Shown: positions 32,566 through 44,304 of the stretch, one piece after another
Numbering within the stretch: position 1 is the stretch's first letter
Layout of the letters: each line of letters begins with the position of its first letter
Origin: Patella vulgata
Lineage: Eukaryota; Mollusca; Gastropoda; Patellidae
Direction: 5' to 3'
NCBI RefSeq assembly: GCF_932274485.2
Contig: NC_065885.2
Span: 42,111,062-42,175,061 of the forward strand
DNA length: 64,000 bases
The notes under the pieces: model-generated
What the model saw: the letters and a program-made list of their open reading frames with translations, nothing else
Databases searched by the model: none
Told to the model about the DNA's origin: nothing
Position numbers and translations under genes: made by a program

Positions 32566-33332
32566 CATTTAAAAAAAATGAACAAATGCTGTTTAGTTTA
32601 TATTTGAAATAGTACATGTATTTGCAAACCATATCACGTCCGATGTTGTTTTCAATTTTAACACTGCCAAACCATTCAACCTGAGCGAGTCGTCAACACA
32701 ATGATCCCGATCAGGTGCTCAAATCGCCAAATTGAGCACACGGTGGCGACACGAAACGACGTCATAATGATGATTGCTAGATGTTTATGATTAACATGTA
32801 AAGCGACAATGAAGTAGACATTTTTCGTCTTAAAGGGACAGCTTCAAAAGCATTCTGAACATCTGAGTCAGTCAATAGCCATGATATCCATATCGCGTGA
32901 TCTACACATCACAGGTCATGACATTGACGTCAATGGGTCATAAGGTCAACAACACGTTACATTGTAAACATAAAAATTTTAGCCAATAAAATACATTTGT
33001 CTAGTGCCGTCCCGTTAGAGTTATCTGTCTTGAAGTACTCAAGTAGTTCCACGAGGTGGTACCGTATTCCTCATATGGCGGGATTCTAAGTAATGTGCTA
33101 AAATATTTCTTACTAATGTTTTTATGATAATTGCATGTGTTAAAAACTTCAAAGGGCTATTGTTTTAAGGACTTTCTTTGTGTGGCGTTGTGGCGAGTGT
33201 TCCATTCACCGTAATCAGGTTTGATTAAGTGATTTCTTCTACTGCAAAAAACATCGCTGAAGCGAGTCGCATGGCGCTGGCCCTCGAGTGCGCCAATCTC
33301 TGACTCTAAAGTCGTGCCGTGTGCAGCGCAAT

Positions 33333-33935
33333 ATGTCGGATAAGAAGGTTTTGGTATTAGGCAGTTCTCACATTCGTCGGCTACACGATTTCATGACTGT
33401 CAATACAGAATATTCTGAATTTAATTGGCGCCCACATTTAGGACGCATTTCTACGTATCTGTATGGAATTGGTGGAGGTAAAGTGTTAAATAGTCGCCAT
33501 TGCAGGCGGTGGGAGAATATAATTTCCACACAACGCCCTGATCACTTGCTTGTACAATTGCTAGGCAATGACCTCGACCATAGAAATCTAACTGTTGATT
33601 TGGTACATGACATGGTCGATAGGATGGTAGCCTTATTAAGCATGTGGATGACACGTTACCGTGTGCACAAATTTACATGTTGTGAATTAATGCCACGTTC
33701 ATCAGTACGCCACGCGAGAAGTGCATCATATTACAATTCTATGGTGCGTGAATGCAATATTTATTTAAAGGAGCGCATTACTGAATTTCCTAAGTGGGCT
33801 TTGGCTAGATTGCGTGGAGTGTCGGCTGAACACGCACCCAATCATTTGTTCTGTGATGGAATTCATTTCAATGATATTGGCTTAAAGCTGTATTATAGGT
33901 GTATTCGGGGAGCCATATTACGCATGTTAGCTTAG
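33333..33935 (+). CDS. SGNH/GDSL-type hydrolase-like protein of YR retroelement
   Basis: A 200-residue ORF. The start is taken at the ATG at 33,333 (MSDKKVLVLGSSHIRR), because the family begins with the beta-strand before the nucleophile; an in-frame upstream ATG at 33,288 would add 15 unrelated residues. Block I is LGSSHIRR (nucleophile Ser), block III is LLGNDLDH (oxyanion Gly and Asn), block V is CDGIHFNDIG (Asp and His). All four SGNH residues are therefore present, consistent with an esterase/acetylhydrolase fold. There is no signal peptide or membrane segment. Similar ORFs have been reported in some Ngaro elements, where their role is unknown. It is intact here, unlike the element's pol. 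A domesticated or independent gene is an alternative. Confidence 0.75.
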   Translation: MSDKKVLVLGSSHIRRLHDFMTVNTEYSEFNWRPHLGRISTYLYGIGGGKVLNSRHCRRWENIISTQRPDHLLVQLLGNDLDHRNLTVDLVHDMVDRMVALLSMWMTRYRVHKFTCCELMPRSSVRHARSASYYNSMVRECNIYLKERITEFPKWALARLRGVSAEHAPNHLFCDGIHFNDIGLKLYYRCIRGAILRMLA

Positions 33936-33989
33936 GTAAGCATCTATTGAATGTTATCCTACGTTAATTTCCTGGTAGAATTGTTCCCT

Positions 33990-34510
33990 CATGCAAAGCA
34001 AGAGTGATGGTTGATTCACATATAAAAAAGGGGTTTGGTGGTTGAGTAACAGTAAATTGTGGTTAATTCTGTATATAAAGTGAGTTTGGTGCTTGACTCG
34101 TATACAAAGCAAAGTGGTGGGTTACTCACATATATAAAGCGAGTTTGGTGGTTGACTCGCACAGTAAATTGCTTAATATGAAGCGAGTTTGCCGGTTGAC
34201 TCGAATACAAAGCGAGTTTGGTGGTTGACTCGAACAGTAAATTGCTTAATATAAAGCGAGTTTGGGTGGTTGACTCGAATACAAAGCAAAGTGGTGGGTG
34301 ACTCACATATAAAACGAGTTTGGTGGTTGACTCGCACAGTAAATTGTGTTTATTTCACATATATCAAGCGAGTTCGGTGGTTGATTCGTATATGCAGAGT
34401 AAGAGTGATGGTAGGTGCCTTACATCTATATAGCGAGTTTGGTGGTTGACTTGCACAGCGGGTGACTCACATATATCCGAGCTTTGCATAGTAATAAAAT
34501 GCCATTTGGG
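33990..34510. repeat. Degenerate short tandem field in YR element
   Basis: Ten or more imperfect repeats of about 40-60 bp built on TATAAAGCGAGTTTGGTGGTTGACTCG-type blocks alternating with CACAGTAAATTG. It lies between the hydrolase ORF and the gag region and may be leader or regulatory sequence. No RNA gene is recognised. Confidence 0.7.
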
Positions 34511-34599
34511 TGGCTGACTCTCCATTAGGTAGCGGGCAGTGGTCCCTTTGCTTATTATACAGATGTTTCAATATGGTACACTGTCCTTATCCGCTTTAT

Positions 34600-35465
34600 T
34601 TTTCAGAATAATATGGAATAAATGAATGAAAAATGAATGAAAATACTTATAATGCGCCATTTCCAGAAAACTGCTCGACCGCGCATGGGAAAATTCATCA
34701 ATGACACAAAGGCGAAAACTAGTCAAAATATGAGCCTCTCACAGTAGGCTTCACGGAAAAAGTGTGTCTTCAGTCTCGATTTGAAGATATCAATTTTGTC
34801 CAAAGCTCTAAGCTTCAGGGGGAGCCGATTCCACAAATAAGGACCAGCAACCATGAACGAGCGGTCTCCAAAGGTACGGGATCCGGATGGTGGCACATAC
34901 AAGAAACGGCTCTCAGATGACCGGAGAACTCTGGCTGGCTTATAACTGGTGACGAGGTTGGCGAGATACTGAGGAGCCTGGTTGTTGATGCACTTGAAGA
35001 CAAGTAGGAGGATCTTGTATCGTATCCTGTATAACACGGGGAGCCAGTGAAGTTTGGCACGGACATGTGTGATGTGGTCAAACTGCTTTGTGCCTGTGAA
35101 CAGCCTGGCTGCTGCATTCTGTACACGCTGTAACCGTTGGATGAGGTAGTCGGGTAGTCCGTGAAGCAGAGAGTTACAGTAGTCTAGGCAGGGGGTGGTG
35201 TAGGCATTGACTAGCGTGGAGGCAGTGGCTTCGTTCAAGTATTTTCTGATGAGACTGATATTCCGCAGATGATAAAATGATTTCCGACAAACAGTCCTGA
35301 TATGCGATTCAAATGTCATGTGTGAATCGAAGATGACTCCCAGGTTTCTAGCTTCTGTTGTTGGGGTAATAATTTGGTCATCAATGCGAAATTCAGGGAG
35401 AGGCATGTGAGAGGATGTACGTTTGGAGGATATTATGAGTACCTCAGTTTTGGTACTGTTCAACA
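34600..35465 (-). mobile_element. CR1/L2-type LINE, 5'-truncated, inserted in YR element
   Basis: On the minus strand the RT C-terminal region begins at LNSTKTEVLIISS and continues through NLGVIFDSHMTFESHI, then LHWLPVLYRI, to the stop at 34,723. A 3' UTR and short ATTCATTC-like tail follow (about 34,612-34,640). The C-terminal coding region is open (347 residues including chance upstream codons). It differs in sequence from the LINE at 30,190, so it is a separate family of the same clade. Confidence 0.8.
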
Positions 35466-36736
35466 AATGTGTAACAAATTCGGAGCCCAGCTCAGCTAAA
35501 CGAATTAGAATACCGACACAAAGAGCTGCTGACAGTCGGCCAACTCCAACTGCTAAAAAATCAGCCACACGTTTAACTAAGGCATCTGATCCGAATATAT
35601 CATCGCCATTGGGTTCGTTGCCAGTACCATCATGTTCAACAAATAAAGAGACGCAAATGAAGAATTTTATTATGAAAACAGTTCGTGGTATTGTACCCGA
35701 CATCACAAGTTCTGTGCTTGATGCTGTAAAACAACATTTGGCGACGAATAAAAAGACCCCAAACAACGAGGATCACAATCAACATGTTCGGGAAGGTATT
35801 TGGGCTAATGAACATTTGTCAGATGACGGACATTCTGTCGATCAGGCTAGTGATAATAGTGATGATGTCCAGGCTTTTAATGCTAATCCTGGTTCATATT
35901 TTCCAGCTACCCATGCAGTTGGTCAGATGCCAGGCTTTCCCTTGTTACATCATTCTGGTCTCCCTTCCACATATACAAATCCACAGGTCACGACACAGTC
36001 TTTGTCCGATGGCAAATTAATTACTCTAAAAATTAAGGCCCGGATTTGGACAAATGAATACGTGGATTTTAATCTTTTATTGGGTAAACATGAAGCCACA
36101 AAATTGGTAATGAAGCAATCTGGTGAAGGGTTGACGTTCTGTAGGGAAGAGGAGAGAACTAAGCCATTGGAGGGAATGACTCAGTGGGTTAGGGCATTTT
36201 TCACTTTTGTGAGCATATATTCTGAACGATATCCAGCTGAAACCCGAAGTCTGATGAAATATGGTTCACTTTTTTTTGATTTAAAAAATCAAACATGCGA
36301 ACAGGCCGCCATTGCGTATGACGAGTCATCCAGACGTCAAAGACAAACAACTAGAATTCCATGGAATGTCATTCATCCTGAATTTTACCAGGTTGCTTTG
36401 GCTTCAGGCATAGAGTATAAACTTAGGTCTTCAGTAAACAAAACGTCATTTCGTTCAAATACCTTTCGATTTGGCTCCAGTAGAAAGGAGGAAACTGGTA
36501 AGATCTGTTGGCAATACAATAACACAGGGGCCTGTTCTTGGGGACCAACATGTTCCTATAGACGTTGTTGTCGAGGACCACATAGCAAGTCATTATGCCC
36601 CATCGTCGCCCGTGGATCAACACGACAGTCATCCCAGCCGGCAAAAATTCCAAACTATTTGCCATCTAACGCAACAAATTCCATAACAAACAAGTCCCCT
36701 GCTTCGATGCCAACAAAATTCTCATTCAGAAAATAA
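35466..36736 (+). CDS. Gag-like ORF of YR retrotransposon (fossil)
   Basis: The open stretch continues upstream to 35,423, but those codons are antisense LINE, so the element's own coding starts at or before about 35,466. The first half is charged and low in order; the second half contains a Cys-rich block (CWQYNNTGACSWGPTC followed by CCRGPH), reminiscent of a CCCH or gag zinc knuckle. A protein of this layout precedes RT in DIRS/Ngaro elements and is assumed to bind RNA. The N terminus is displaced by the LINE insertion. Confidence 0.6.
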
Positions 36737-36739
36737 TCT

Positions 36740-38240
36740 TACATTTAATTTCCAATTTATAACTGATTCAGATAAATATGCTTTGCAATTGTTAAATGAA
36801 AAATTTGTTACACCAATTAATTCATGTAGTTTAACAGAATGGTTAGTGGGTCATGCGGATCAACAGTTTTTGGTGGATGGGTTTTCTAATGGGTTTAGGA
36901 CTTTCCGTACATCGAAAAGCTTAAAATCTGCTGTACAGAATATTTCAATTTTAAAAGATAAAATCCAATAAGAGTTAGAGACAGGTGGGGCGGCTGGAAC
37001 ATATGATATGTTCACCATTTGTCGTATCCCCCTGGGAAGTCTATAAATGACTTTATTCCTGAAAACTATTCTACGGTAACATATCAAACTATCAGAACAG
37101 TAGGTAAAGGGACATTACTCGCCAAAACAGACATCGAACACGCATATAAATTAATACCAATTCATCCTTATGATTATTCGTTATTAGGATTTCAATAGAC
37201 GAAAATTTTTATTTTGATAAAACCTTGTCAATGGGCCTGAGCTACTCTTGTAACTTATTTCAAAAATTTAGTTCTGCATTACATTGGATATTAAGCAATA
37301 AATTGGAAGCTCCATATTGCGTCCATGTCCTAGATGATTTTCTGTTTGTTGGCCAACCCAACAGTGATTCTTGTTCTACTGCTTTGAATAATTTTTATAA
37401 ACTTTGTCAAGATATAGGTGTCCCAATAAAAGAGGAAAAGACGGTTTATCCTACGATTACATTCTTGGGGCTGGAATTAGATACAATTTCAATGGAGATC
37501 CGACTCCCAAATGACAAACTTTTGAAATTACGTTCTTTGTTAGAAGAGTTTCTTGATCATAAAACCAAAGTTACACTCAAAGAGCTTCAATCACTCATAG
37601 GTCTGTTGAATTTTGCATGCTACGTAGTTTGCCCAGGTAGAGCTTTTCGTAGGCGATTGATTGACCTTACAATTGGTTTAAAGAAACCGCATCATAGACG
37701 ACGTCTCAATTTGGATGCGAAAGTAGATTTACAGGACTGGTCAATTTTCGTGAATAATTTCAATGGACGTGCTTTGATACTGTCGAAACTTCTGAGTCTT
37801 TAACTGTGTACACAGATGCTAGCGATAAAGCTTGTGCAGGAATTTTAAACAATCATTGGTTTGTCATCCCTTGGTCGAAAGCTGACTTGCAGCATCATAT
37901 TAATGTACGTGAACTTTATCCCAGAGTAGTAGCTGTGGAACTGTATGCCGACTGCCTTAAAAATTCTTGTGTTGAATTCTACACTGACAATCTTTCAGTT
38001 GTTTACATAGTAAACAAACAAACATCTAAAGACAAAATTATTATGCAATTGGTTCGGCGCATGGTCAGCAAAATGCTGAAATATAATATCTGTTTCCGTT
38101 GTTTGCATATTCCAGGTATACAAAATACAGCTGCTGATTTATTGTCTCGTTTGCAGGTTTCCAAGTTTCAAGAAATGTGTCCAAATGCAGACACCCATCC
38201 AACACCATTACCTTACACAATCCACAGCGTCAGCTTTTAA
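36740..38240 (+). pseudogene. RT and RNase H region of YR retrotransposon (fossil)
   Basis: RT blocks seen in order are FLVDGFSNGFRT, AKTDIEHAYKLIPIHP, MGLSYSCNLFQKFSSALHW and VLDDFLFVG (the catalytic pair). RNase H follows at 37,806: VYTDASDKACAGI, then INVRELYP and YTDNLSVVY. The order and the lack of a protease fit DIRS/Ngaro pol. Part of the region is not continuously open. Confidence 0.8.
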
Positions 38241-39160
38241 GACAGCATGCATCTTCTATCATTAAAGCTGCTTTGGCACCATCATCATCATCAATTCTTT
38301 ATCAAAGGGCTGTTGATAATTATTCGTCTTTCATAAATACACAGTTTCCTGGAATCCCAATTTTTCCTCTCCATGTTGACCATATATTGCTGTTCATCTC
38401 TCATTGTCACCTAAACAAACTGTCTCCCTCTACAGTCTCTACTTTTTTTTATCGGCTATTGCTTATTTTCAGCAGATGAAAGGCTTTTCCCCATTTTCTT
38501 CTCATTTCCTCATTAGGAAAATGATGCAGGGATATTATAAGCTGAAACAAACAGTTGACCAGAGGCTGCCAATAACTCTGCCAATATTGAACACCTTGAT
38601 TATCTCCCTTGATTATTTTCAATACACAGTTTTTGTAAGAACACTTTTGAAAGCTATGTTTTTATTAGCATTCTATGGTTTATTGCGGGTGGGAGAAATA
38701 GTTTCAAGAGGAAAAGATAGTCAGTCATGCTTTGCAATTTCATGATATTACTGTTGTGTCAGATAAACGTAATCAGCCTTTGGCTCTGCATCTTGACATT
38801 GCTCATTTTAAACATAGTGCAGGTAAACATTGTGCAAAATTAATTATTTCTCCTAACCAATCAAACCCATGTTTATGTCCAGTAACAGCTATAGTAGATT
38901 TCCTTTATTTGCGTGGTTTATTTCCAGGTCAACTGTTTTCTTTTCTCGATGGTCGACCCGTTTCTAAACGTTTCTTTTATACACATCTTCACTATTCATT
39001 GCAATGGGCAGGTCTAGACACATCTAAATACAAAGGTCACAGTTTCAGGATTGGAGCAGCAACAACTGCTGTAAGCATGGGCATGACCAGCCATAATATA
39101 GAGCAAATGAAGCGTTGGAGATCTAATGCATTTCAAAAATATATTGGAATTCCCACATAA
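38240..39160 (+). pseudogene. Tyrosine recombinase region of YR retrotransposon (fossil)
   Basis: The N-terminal SAM-like part (about 38,290-38,480) is followed by a catalytic domain: FYGLLRVGEI (first Arg), GHSFRIGAATT (His-x-x-Arg) and a terminal KRWRSNAFQKYI (nucleophile Tyr). This enzyme integrates circular cDNA without target duplications in YR elements. The last part, from 38,732 to the stop at 39,160, is open; the whole domain is not in one frame. Confidence 0.8.
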
Positions 39161-39189
39161 AACCTAGATTTGTGAGTCGCGATGTGATT

Positions 39190-39420
39190 AGGTTGTCCGA
39201 GGGAAGAGCAAGAGCATTCTCTCATATTTTCATACATGTTACGAAGTATGTTGTTTTGCCATTAGATTTAGAACGTTAGAATTGTTTATGTTAACATGTT
39301 TATAGTAGGATGGAAGGGCAATGAGCATTCCATATAGTTTAATGGAAGGGCAATAAGCATTCCAAATCGCATGGTGTAAGAGCAAAGAGCATTCCATCAT
39401 GTAATTTACTATTTGTGTCA
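39190..39420. repeat. Short interspersed repeats after YR element
   Basis: Four to five copies of AGGGCAATGAGCATTCC-like units (about 39,205, 39,313, 39,343, 39,378), spaced about 30-35 bp in the later ones. They may form part of the element's non-coding 3' region. Confidence 0.6.
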
Positions 39421-39810
39421 TATTCAATTATGTCTATATTAGATTATATTTTTTATAGTGTGGTATTATTATGTACTTTAAGGAGCTTTCCTTACATCTT
39501 CCTTATAGTGTTGTATTAAAACATTCTACAAATGTTAATTTTTCTAGATAAATGTAACCATTTCTCTTTGCTTGATTAATCCGTCCTTTCATTGATGGGG
39601 GAATTCAACTTTTGTAAGAAGTTCAATTTTTGGCGGTGTTACACCCCCCATCTTTGATCAGAGGTTAACTAATTTTGCTCATTTATGTAAGATAGATATT
39701 TTGTTAGAATAATTCTTAAGTATATTAATGTAAATATTATATCTTTTAAATAATTCAAATATATATGTCATTTAATGAATAAATGGCCTTTTCAATGTCA
39801 ATATGTCTGT

Positions 39811-39859
39811 TATAATTTATCTAGTCTGTTGAGATGTATTATATAATTTATCTAGTCTG
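39811..39859. repeat. 18-bp direct repeat at presumed end of YR element
   Basis: TATAATTTATCTAGTCTG occurs at 39,811-39,828 and 39,842-39,859. Short direct repeats near the 3' end could be part of the split repeats expected for Ngaro, but I did not find the matching unit at the left end. Confidence 0.35.
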
Positions 39860-39860
39860 G

Positions 39861-40800
39861 GGGTAAGGGTTAGGCAAGAAGACAAAATAGGTTTATCTTC
39901 AGCATTGTGTCCTTTGCACCCAGAGAGACTATATAATTCGTACAGTCCCAACGTGTTCTCTCTTCTTCCAATGATTTTTCACAAAAATAACATCTACAAC
40001 TCAGAATTGACGTTGTCTTCATTGACAGCGTCTGCGAATGGCTGTTCATACAGGCTGCCATCTTGGCACTATTTTGTGCGTCGGTCGTGTCTATTTCCGA
40101 TATACACAATTAATTCTGTTGATGTTTTTACCTTTGGGATTGACTAATAGTTAATTTATTTAAGTTCTAAAACAAATATTTTAAACTTTAACGCAAATTT
40201 AGAAAATAGCCAAATTCTGGCTGGGATTACTGAGCAAAATGGCCATTCACTGTATACGTGCGAAAAAAAAGCTAGCCACCAATTGATTTTCGTACGTTAG
40301 TTACGTACGCTTCAAAAGATAAAAAAAATAGCCTTATTCTAAGTACTAGATGTGTTAGTGTCTTACCTGTTGTGTAAATTATCCATTAAATCCTATTTTA
40401 CTTGTCCAGAGGGTTAGAAAATATTTTTAAATCCAAGTCACGTTTGAAAAGCTTTACGTTAGGCTTTTCAAATCATTTGAGTCAGTTCTATCAAGGGAGG
40501 TAATAAGCTCCAGATTTGATTGACTTCCTGGTCTAAGAATAGCTTTCTGTGATGTCATCACAGGGATACCCCACGCGTGTGGCGCTATATTGTCAGTATT
40601 GTCCCAAATAATAATAAATGTACAAGACCAGCGGAAATGAGGGTTAAAATGACTTGGATTACCACACAAGTAATTCAAGTTTATTAATGACATTCTATAG
40701 ACAGTCCGTCCGCGGATTTGTATTGATTACAGATATATACTATATAGCCTATAACAAGCTGGTGTCTACACGACTACAGGTTCGAGAACTTGATTGACAA
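39861..40800. other. Gene-free stretch
   Basis: No convincing exon, RNA gene or repeat array was seen. Several open stretches of 60-80 residues on both strands overlap one another and have no recognisable motif. Confidence 0.5.
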
Positions 40801-40848
40801 GTGTTGATTTTTTCCGTCGGTTGACAAGTCGGAAGCAATATTTAAGTC

Positions 40849-41542
40849 ATGCGTGTTAATATTAGTAGATCGTTATGCCTATTGATTCGACTAAGAAGCT
40901 CAATCAAGCGGCATCAGTACCGATACAGTGCGCCGACGTTTCACCAGAGAGAACATCCATTGCCGTGGCCTTACCGTGGACCCATCCGCATCCCTCGCCA
41001 TCGACGTGAACGTCTCACGTTTGCCCAACAACACCAGAACTGGCGACACAGGCAATGGAGAACTGTTTTGTTCACAGATGAGGGTCGGTATTGCGTATCT
41101 ACTGCAGATAGCAGGACCGGAATATGGCGTCGACGTGGCCAGCGTTATTCTGACCAATGTGTTATGGAACGAGACTCATGGGGAGGTCCAAGCATAACGG
41201 TTTGGGGTGGAATCGGCCTGAACCAGAGAGTGGGTCCTGTGGTGTTCCAAAATCTTGGTTACTCGGGAATTTCTACAGCAGAACGGTGCCAACGTTATGC
41301 ACTGGCCAGCCCTTTGGGATAAAATTCAGAGGAGACTTAATAGCGTCGTACCGAAACCAAACACAGCCGATGGATTGCGCCAGGCTTTTCTGAGAGTGTG
41401 GTTCCAGGTGCCAATGGCGTTCATCAATCGTCTGGTCAACTCCATGTGCAGACGCTGCGCTACTGTTATTGACACACACCAGATACTGATGTATAGACTG
41501 TGTACAGACTCGAAACCTTCTCGTAATGTCTTGGAATTGTGA
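40849..41542 (+). pseudogene. Tc1-like transposase pseudogene
   Basis: The first part (from 40,849) shows RLTFAQQHQNW, RTVLFTDEGRY (second catalytic Asp) and SITVWGGIG, as in Tc1-family DDE transposases. The reading then shifts frame near 41,255-41,290 and continues as LQQNGANVMHWPALWDKIQRRL and NRLVNSMCRRC. The usual QQDNARPH is altered, and the SPDLNPIEHLWD stretch carrying the catalytic Glu is mostly deleted. The N-terminal HTH is missing or eroded. I could not identify terminal inverted repeats with confidence. Dead copy. Confidence 0.8.
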
Positions 41543-41679
41543 TGAATTAATCACTAATGTGTCAACATACTGTTTACAAAAAATTGCTTTGATCCATTTA
41601 GCAAGTCGTTTTCTAGAATGATTTGATTAAAGTGCCACTCTGCTTTTGAAATCGTACTGACGTTTTTGTTTTGCTGTTT

Positions 41680-41900
41680 AGTATAGTTAACGAAGTCGCC
41701 ATTATTTGTTGTTTTAATATTAAACGTTAATTCTATTTTTTGCCTTGTAGGTCCTCACAAGATATTAGTAAGCTTTTAATGATTATATTTTGGTGATCTA
41801 TTAGAGGAACTAGTTATATTAAACGATTTTGTGACAAAGACTTCTTTTTGTTATTAAAACAAACGAATGATTTAATACAGGGAAACGGTGGCAATAGTAT
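41680..41900 (+). mobile_element. LTR-like scrap linking two palindrome segments
   Basis: The first part (41,680-41,790) matches 26,355-26,470 in reverse. The second (41,795-41,900) matches the leader of BEL copy A at 9,117-9,222. This contiguous arrangement suggests both pieces once belonged to one repeat, possibly a BEL LTR or leader. No coding sense. Confidence 0.4.
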
Positions 41901-43360
41901 CCATTTCCAGTCAGTTATACAGGAATGTATCCAACAAATGTTGACTCCTTCATTCTAGCACCAACAGCAGCACCATAGACCATTTTGATCCTAATACGAC
42001 GAATAGTGGAAACACGAAGGTAAATATATAGGTAGAGGGTTATTAATGAAATCTCATGCACGTCGAATGACATGCATAGCTTAAATACTTTGTTGTGTAG
42101 ACGAAAGACTGCTCTGAGCATCCATTTTTATCATCAACTCGAACAGGGAAATCAAATTAAGTTTATTTTAAAAACATCGCTGTTAACCTTGTTGTACTAA
42201 CTGCTTTTAAAAAGAATTAATACAAAGTTTATTTTATCTATTTTGACATATTTAAAATGTCTCCCTCTCTCATACAAGTTGACAATTGGCATCAGAAATG
42301 CTTTGCACGCCACTATTTTTCTTTCTGTACTTTGTTACTTAATCCACTCTGTTCTCGTAGTCCTTCGATCATCTTAATGAATATGTATATATATATTATG
42401 TTTCATTTCAGGTACCGATAACTGCATTAATAAATATTTACAGATCATATTTAAAAAAAACTATTATGTCCTAACAGCGTCGCCCAATCGTCTTATTGTA
42501 TAGTGAATGTTATGTCTGATTGGAATTGGGGAGATAGGGACTCAAATTGTATTTTCTAATTGTATGGTCAAATTGTATTTTCTTATGTATACTTTGTGCT
42601 ATTTGTTTAATCCAAATACCAAAACCTATAAACATCCAAATCAATATGCTCAAGAGAGATGTCAAATACTGTAACACTATTATATTGATAACAGATATCA
42701 GTTTCGTATATGCAGAATTTATTTACATCGTAACAAGAATATAAAACAGCTACATAAATACAGCAGGAACAAATATTAAAGGGGAACTAAACTACACTAG
42801 GAATATAAACAATAATATTAACACGGTACATGTATAGTTTAAGATAACCATTCCGCCCCTCTGCCATGTCATCCGCTAAACTCTGACGAATCCATTTGCC
42901 TGTCTCCGCTCTCCTCTGACCCCCCCCCCTCCCCGCTCGTCTCTCTCTCTAACTGTCAGCAAACTCCTGTTTATATAGCGTCCGACAATAGGGAAAGTTG
43001 ATAAGAGTCATTACAACAACCTGAAATTGGTCCAATATATCCCATCTGAACTGCAATCAACCAATCATTCAATCAGACTGTTGCCGTTCCATTCACTTTA
43101 GACATGAAATTTCACTGATGAAATAAATGACGGTTCTCGCAAAACATATCGCGCTTAAGTGAATACTCAATAGAATGGCGCTCGACACTGTTTATTACGT
43201 TGATTTTAAATGTGTTATACATTAGTCAATTTAAAGAAATTTCGATTCCCGAAATAATGATTGCATCCCGAATATAATGCAGAAATTTTTTTTTGCCCCA
43301 AAATCCTCTTTTCACTATCCCCGTCTGCCCAAGAAGTCCAAATGCGCGAATTTTGCTTCC
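41901..43360. other. Gene-free stretch
   Basis: AT-rich, with a CT-rich run (42,915-42,955). No exon or known repeat was recognised. Open stretches are short and lack motifs. Confidence 0.5.
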
Positions 43361-43422
43361 CCCCCACACACACCCACACACACACCCACACCCCACATAC
43401 ACACAGACCTACACCCACGACT
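43361..43422. repeat. CA/CCCACA microsatellite
   Basis: Impure (CA)n with CCCACA interruptions. It generates threonine/proline-rich open frames on both strands that are not genes. Confidence 0.9.
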
Positions 43423-44304
43423 AATACGCCGATATTTGTTCATCTGGTTACTTAAACTTTACTCTTCTTTAAATCCATCCTCCATTTTATCGTTTACGTG
43501 CGCTATCAATGTGAACATGAAACATTTTTTTCTTCATCTCCGGTGCATTGGCATCAAATTCAAAAATTCGAAAGACCCTCCTGAGGCCACGTCTGAATAA
43601 TTGTGTCCTTGCGTCGCGCCAACTATATGATAACAGAAAACAAGAGATAGACAACCAAACTTTATTTACAAGATAGATCTATTGTCTCTAGAAGAATAAA
43701 AGATATATTTAATTCTTGAATATTTTACAAAAGGTTCTTATCCATACTGTAAACACTATGGTAATGTTAAACATCGAATATTTTCTATAGACACGATATA
43801 CATATAGTTGTCGACATGTATTCCGTGTCCATTGAGTCTTTGGGTCAGCTGTTTCACAATAGCTACCGAGAGCTAAAATGGTAAATGAAGAAATCATTCG
43901 ATTTCCAATGTAAATTTTCATATGTTTTACAGTGTACCCATACCGATAAGTTAAACCTTATAAATGTGTGATACATGTTATCTATGTACATGATAATTTA
44001 GGGTAAGAAACAACGGTAATATATATCAAATGTAACCATAAAAATCTTCACTAACATTGCTCACATTTCTCTGCAATGTAAGAAAGAGAACTCGGCCTTC
44101 GATTGTTTAAAGTTAAGAACATAATCGCGCCAGTAATTGTCGAAGGTTGTCAAACGAAGGTTTCTCTTAATAGATTAACGGACTGGTCTGTCTACATGCG
44201 ATCATATACCCCTAAAATGTCAATCAGTCTCTATGTCGATCAGGCGAATTTATCAACCTATCAACATAATATACAAATTCAACTTCTGAGGATCTTTAAA
44301 TTAA

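Larger units (their letters stand above)
33000..39860 (+). mobile_element. Tyrosine-recombinase (DIRS/Ngaro-type) retrotransposon (fossil)
   Basis: Parts in order on the plus strand: SGNH-hydrolase ORF (33,333-33,935), a degenerate repeat field (33,990-34,500), a gag-like ORF with Cys/His motif (35,466-36,736), RT (36,740-37,800), RNase H (37,806-38,210) and a tyrosine recombinase (38,240-39,160), then a second repeat field and short terminal direct repeats (39,811-39,859). There are no LTRs and no DDE integrase, and a recombinase lies at the 3' end. This is the YR-retrotransposon plan; an SGNH ORF favours Ngaro over DIRS. It is broken, with a handful of interruptions in pol, plus an inserted LINE. 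The left boundary is uncertain. Confidence 0.8.

Noticed and set aside
33990-34510. CRISPR-like array
   Set aside because: The units are degenerate and unevenly spaced, there are no cas genes, and the DNA is from an intron-bearing eukaryote.
35423-35465. N-terminal codons of the gag-like ORF
   Set aside because: These bases are the antisense of the inserted LINE (LNSTKTEVLIISS on the other strand), so they are not original gag sequence.
43215-43600. Open stretches across the CA microsatellite
   Set aside because: Low-complexity Thr/Pro/His or Gly/Val/Cys translations on both strands; products of the repeat.
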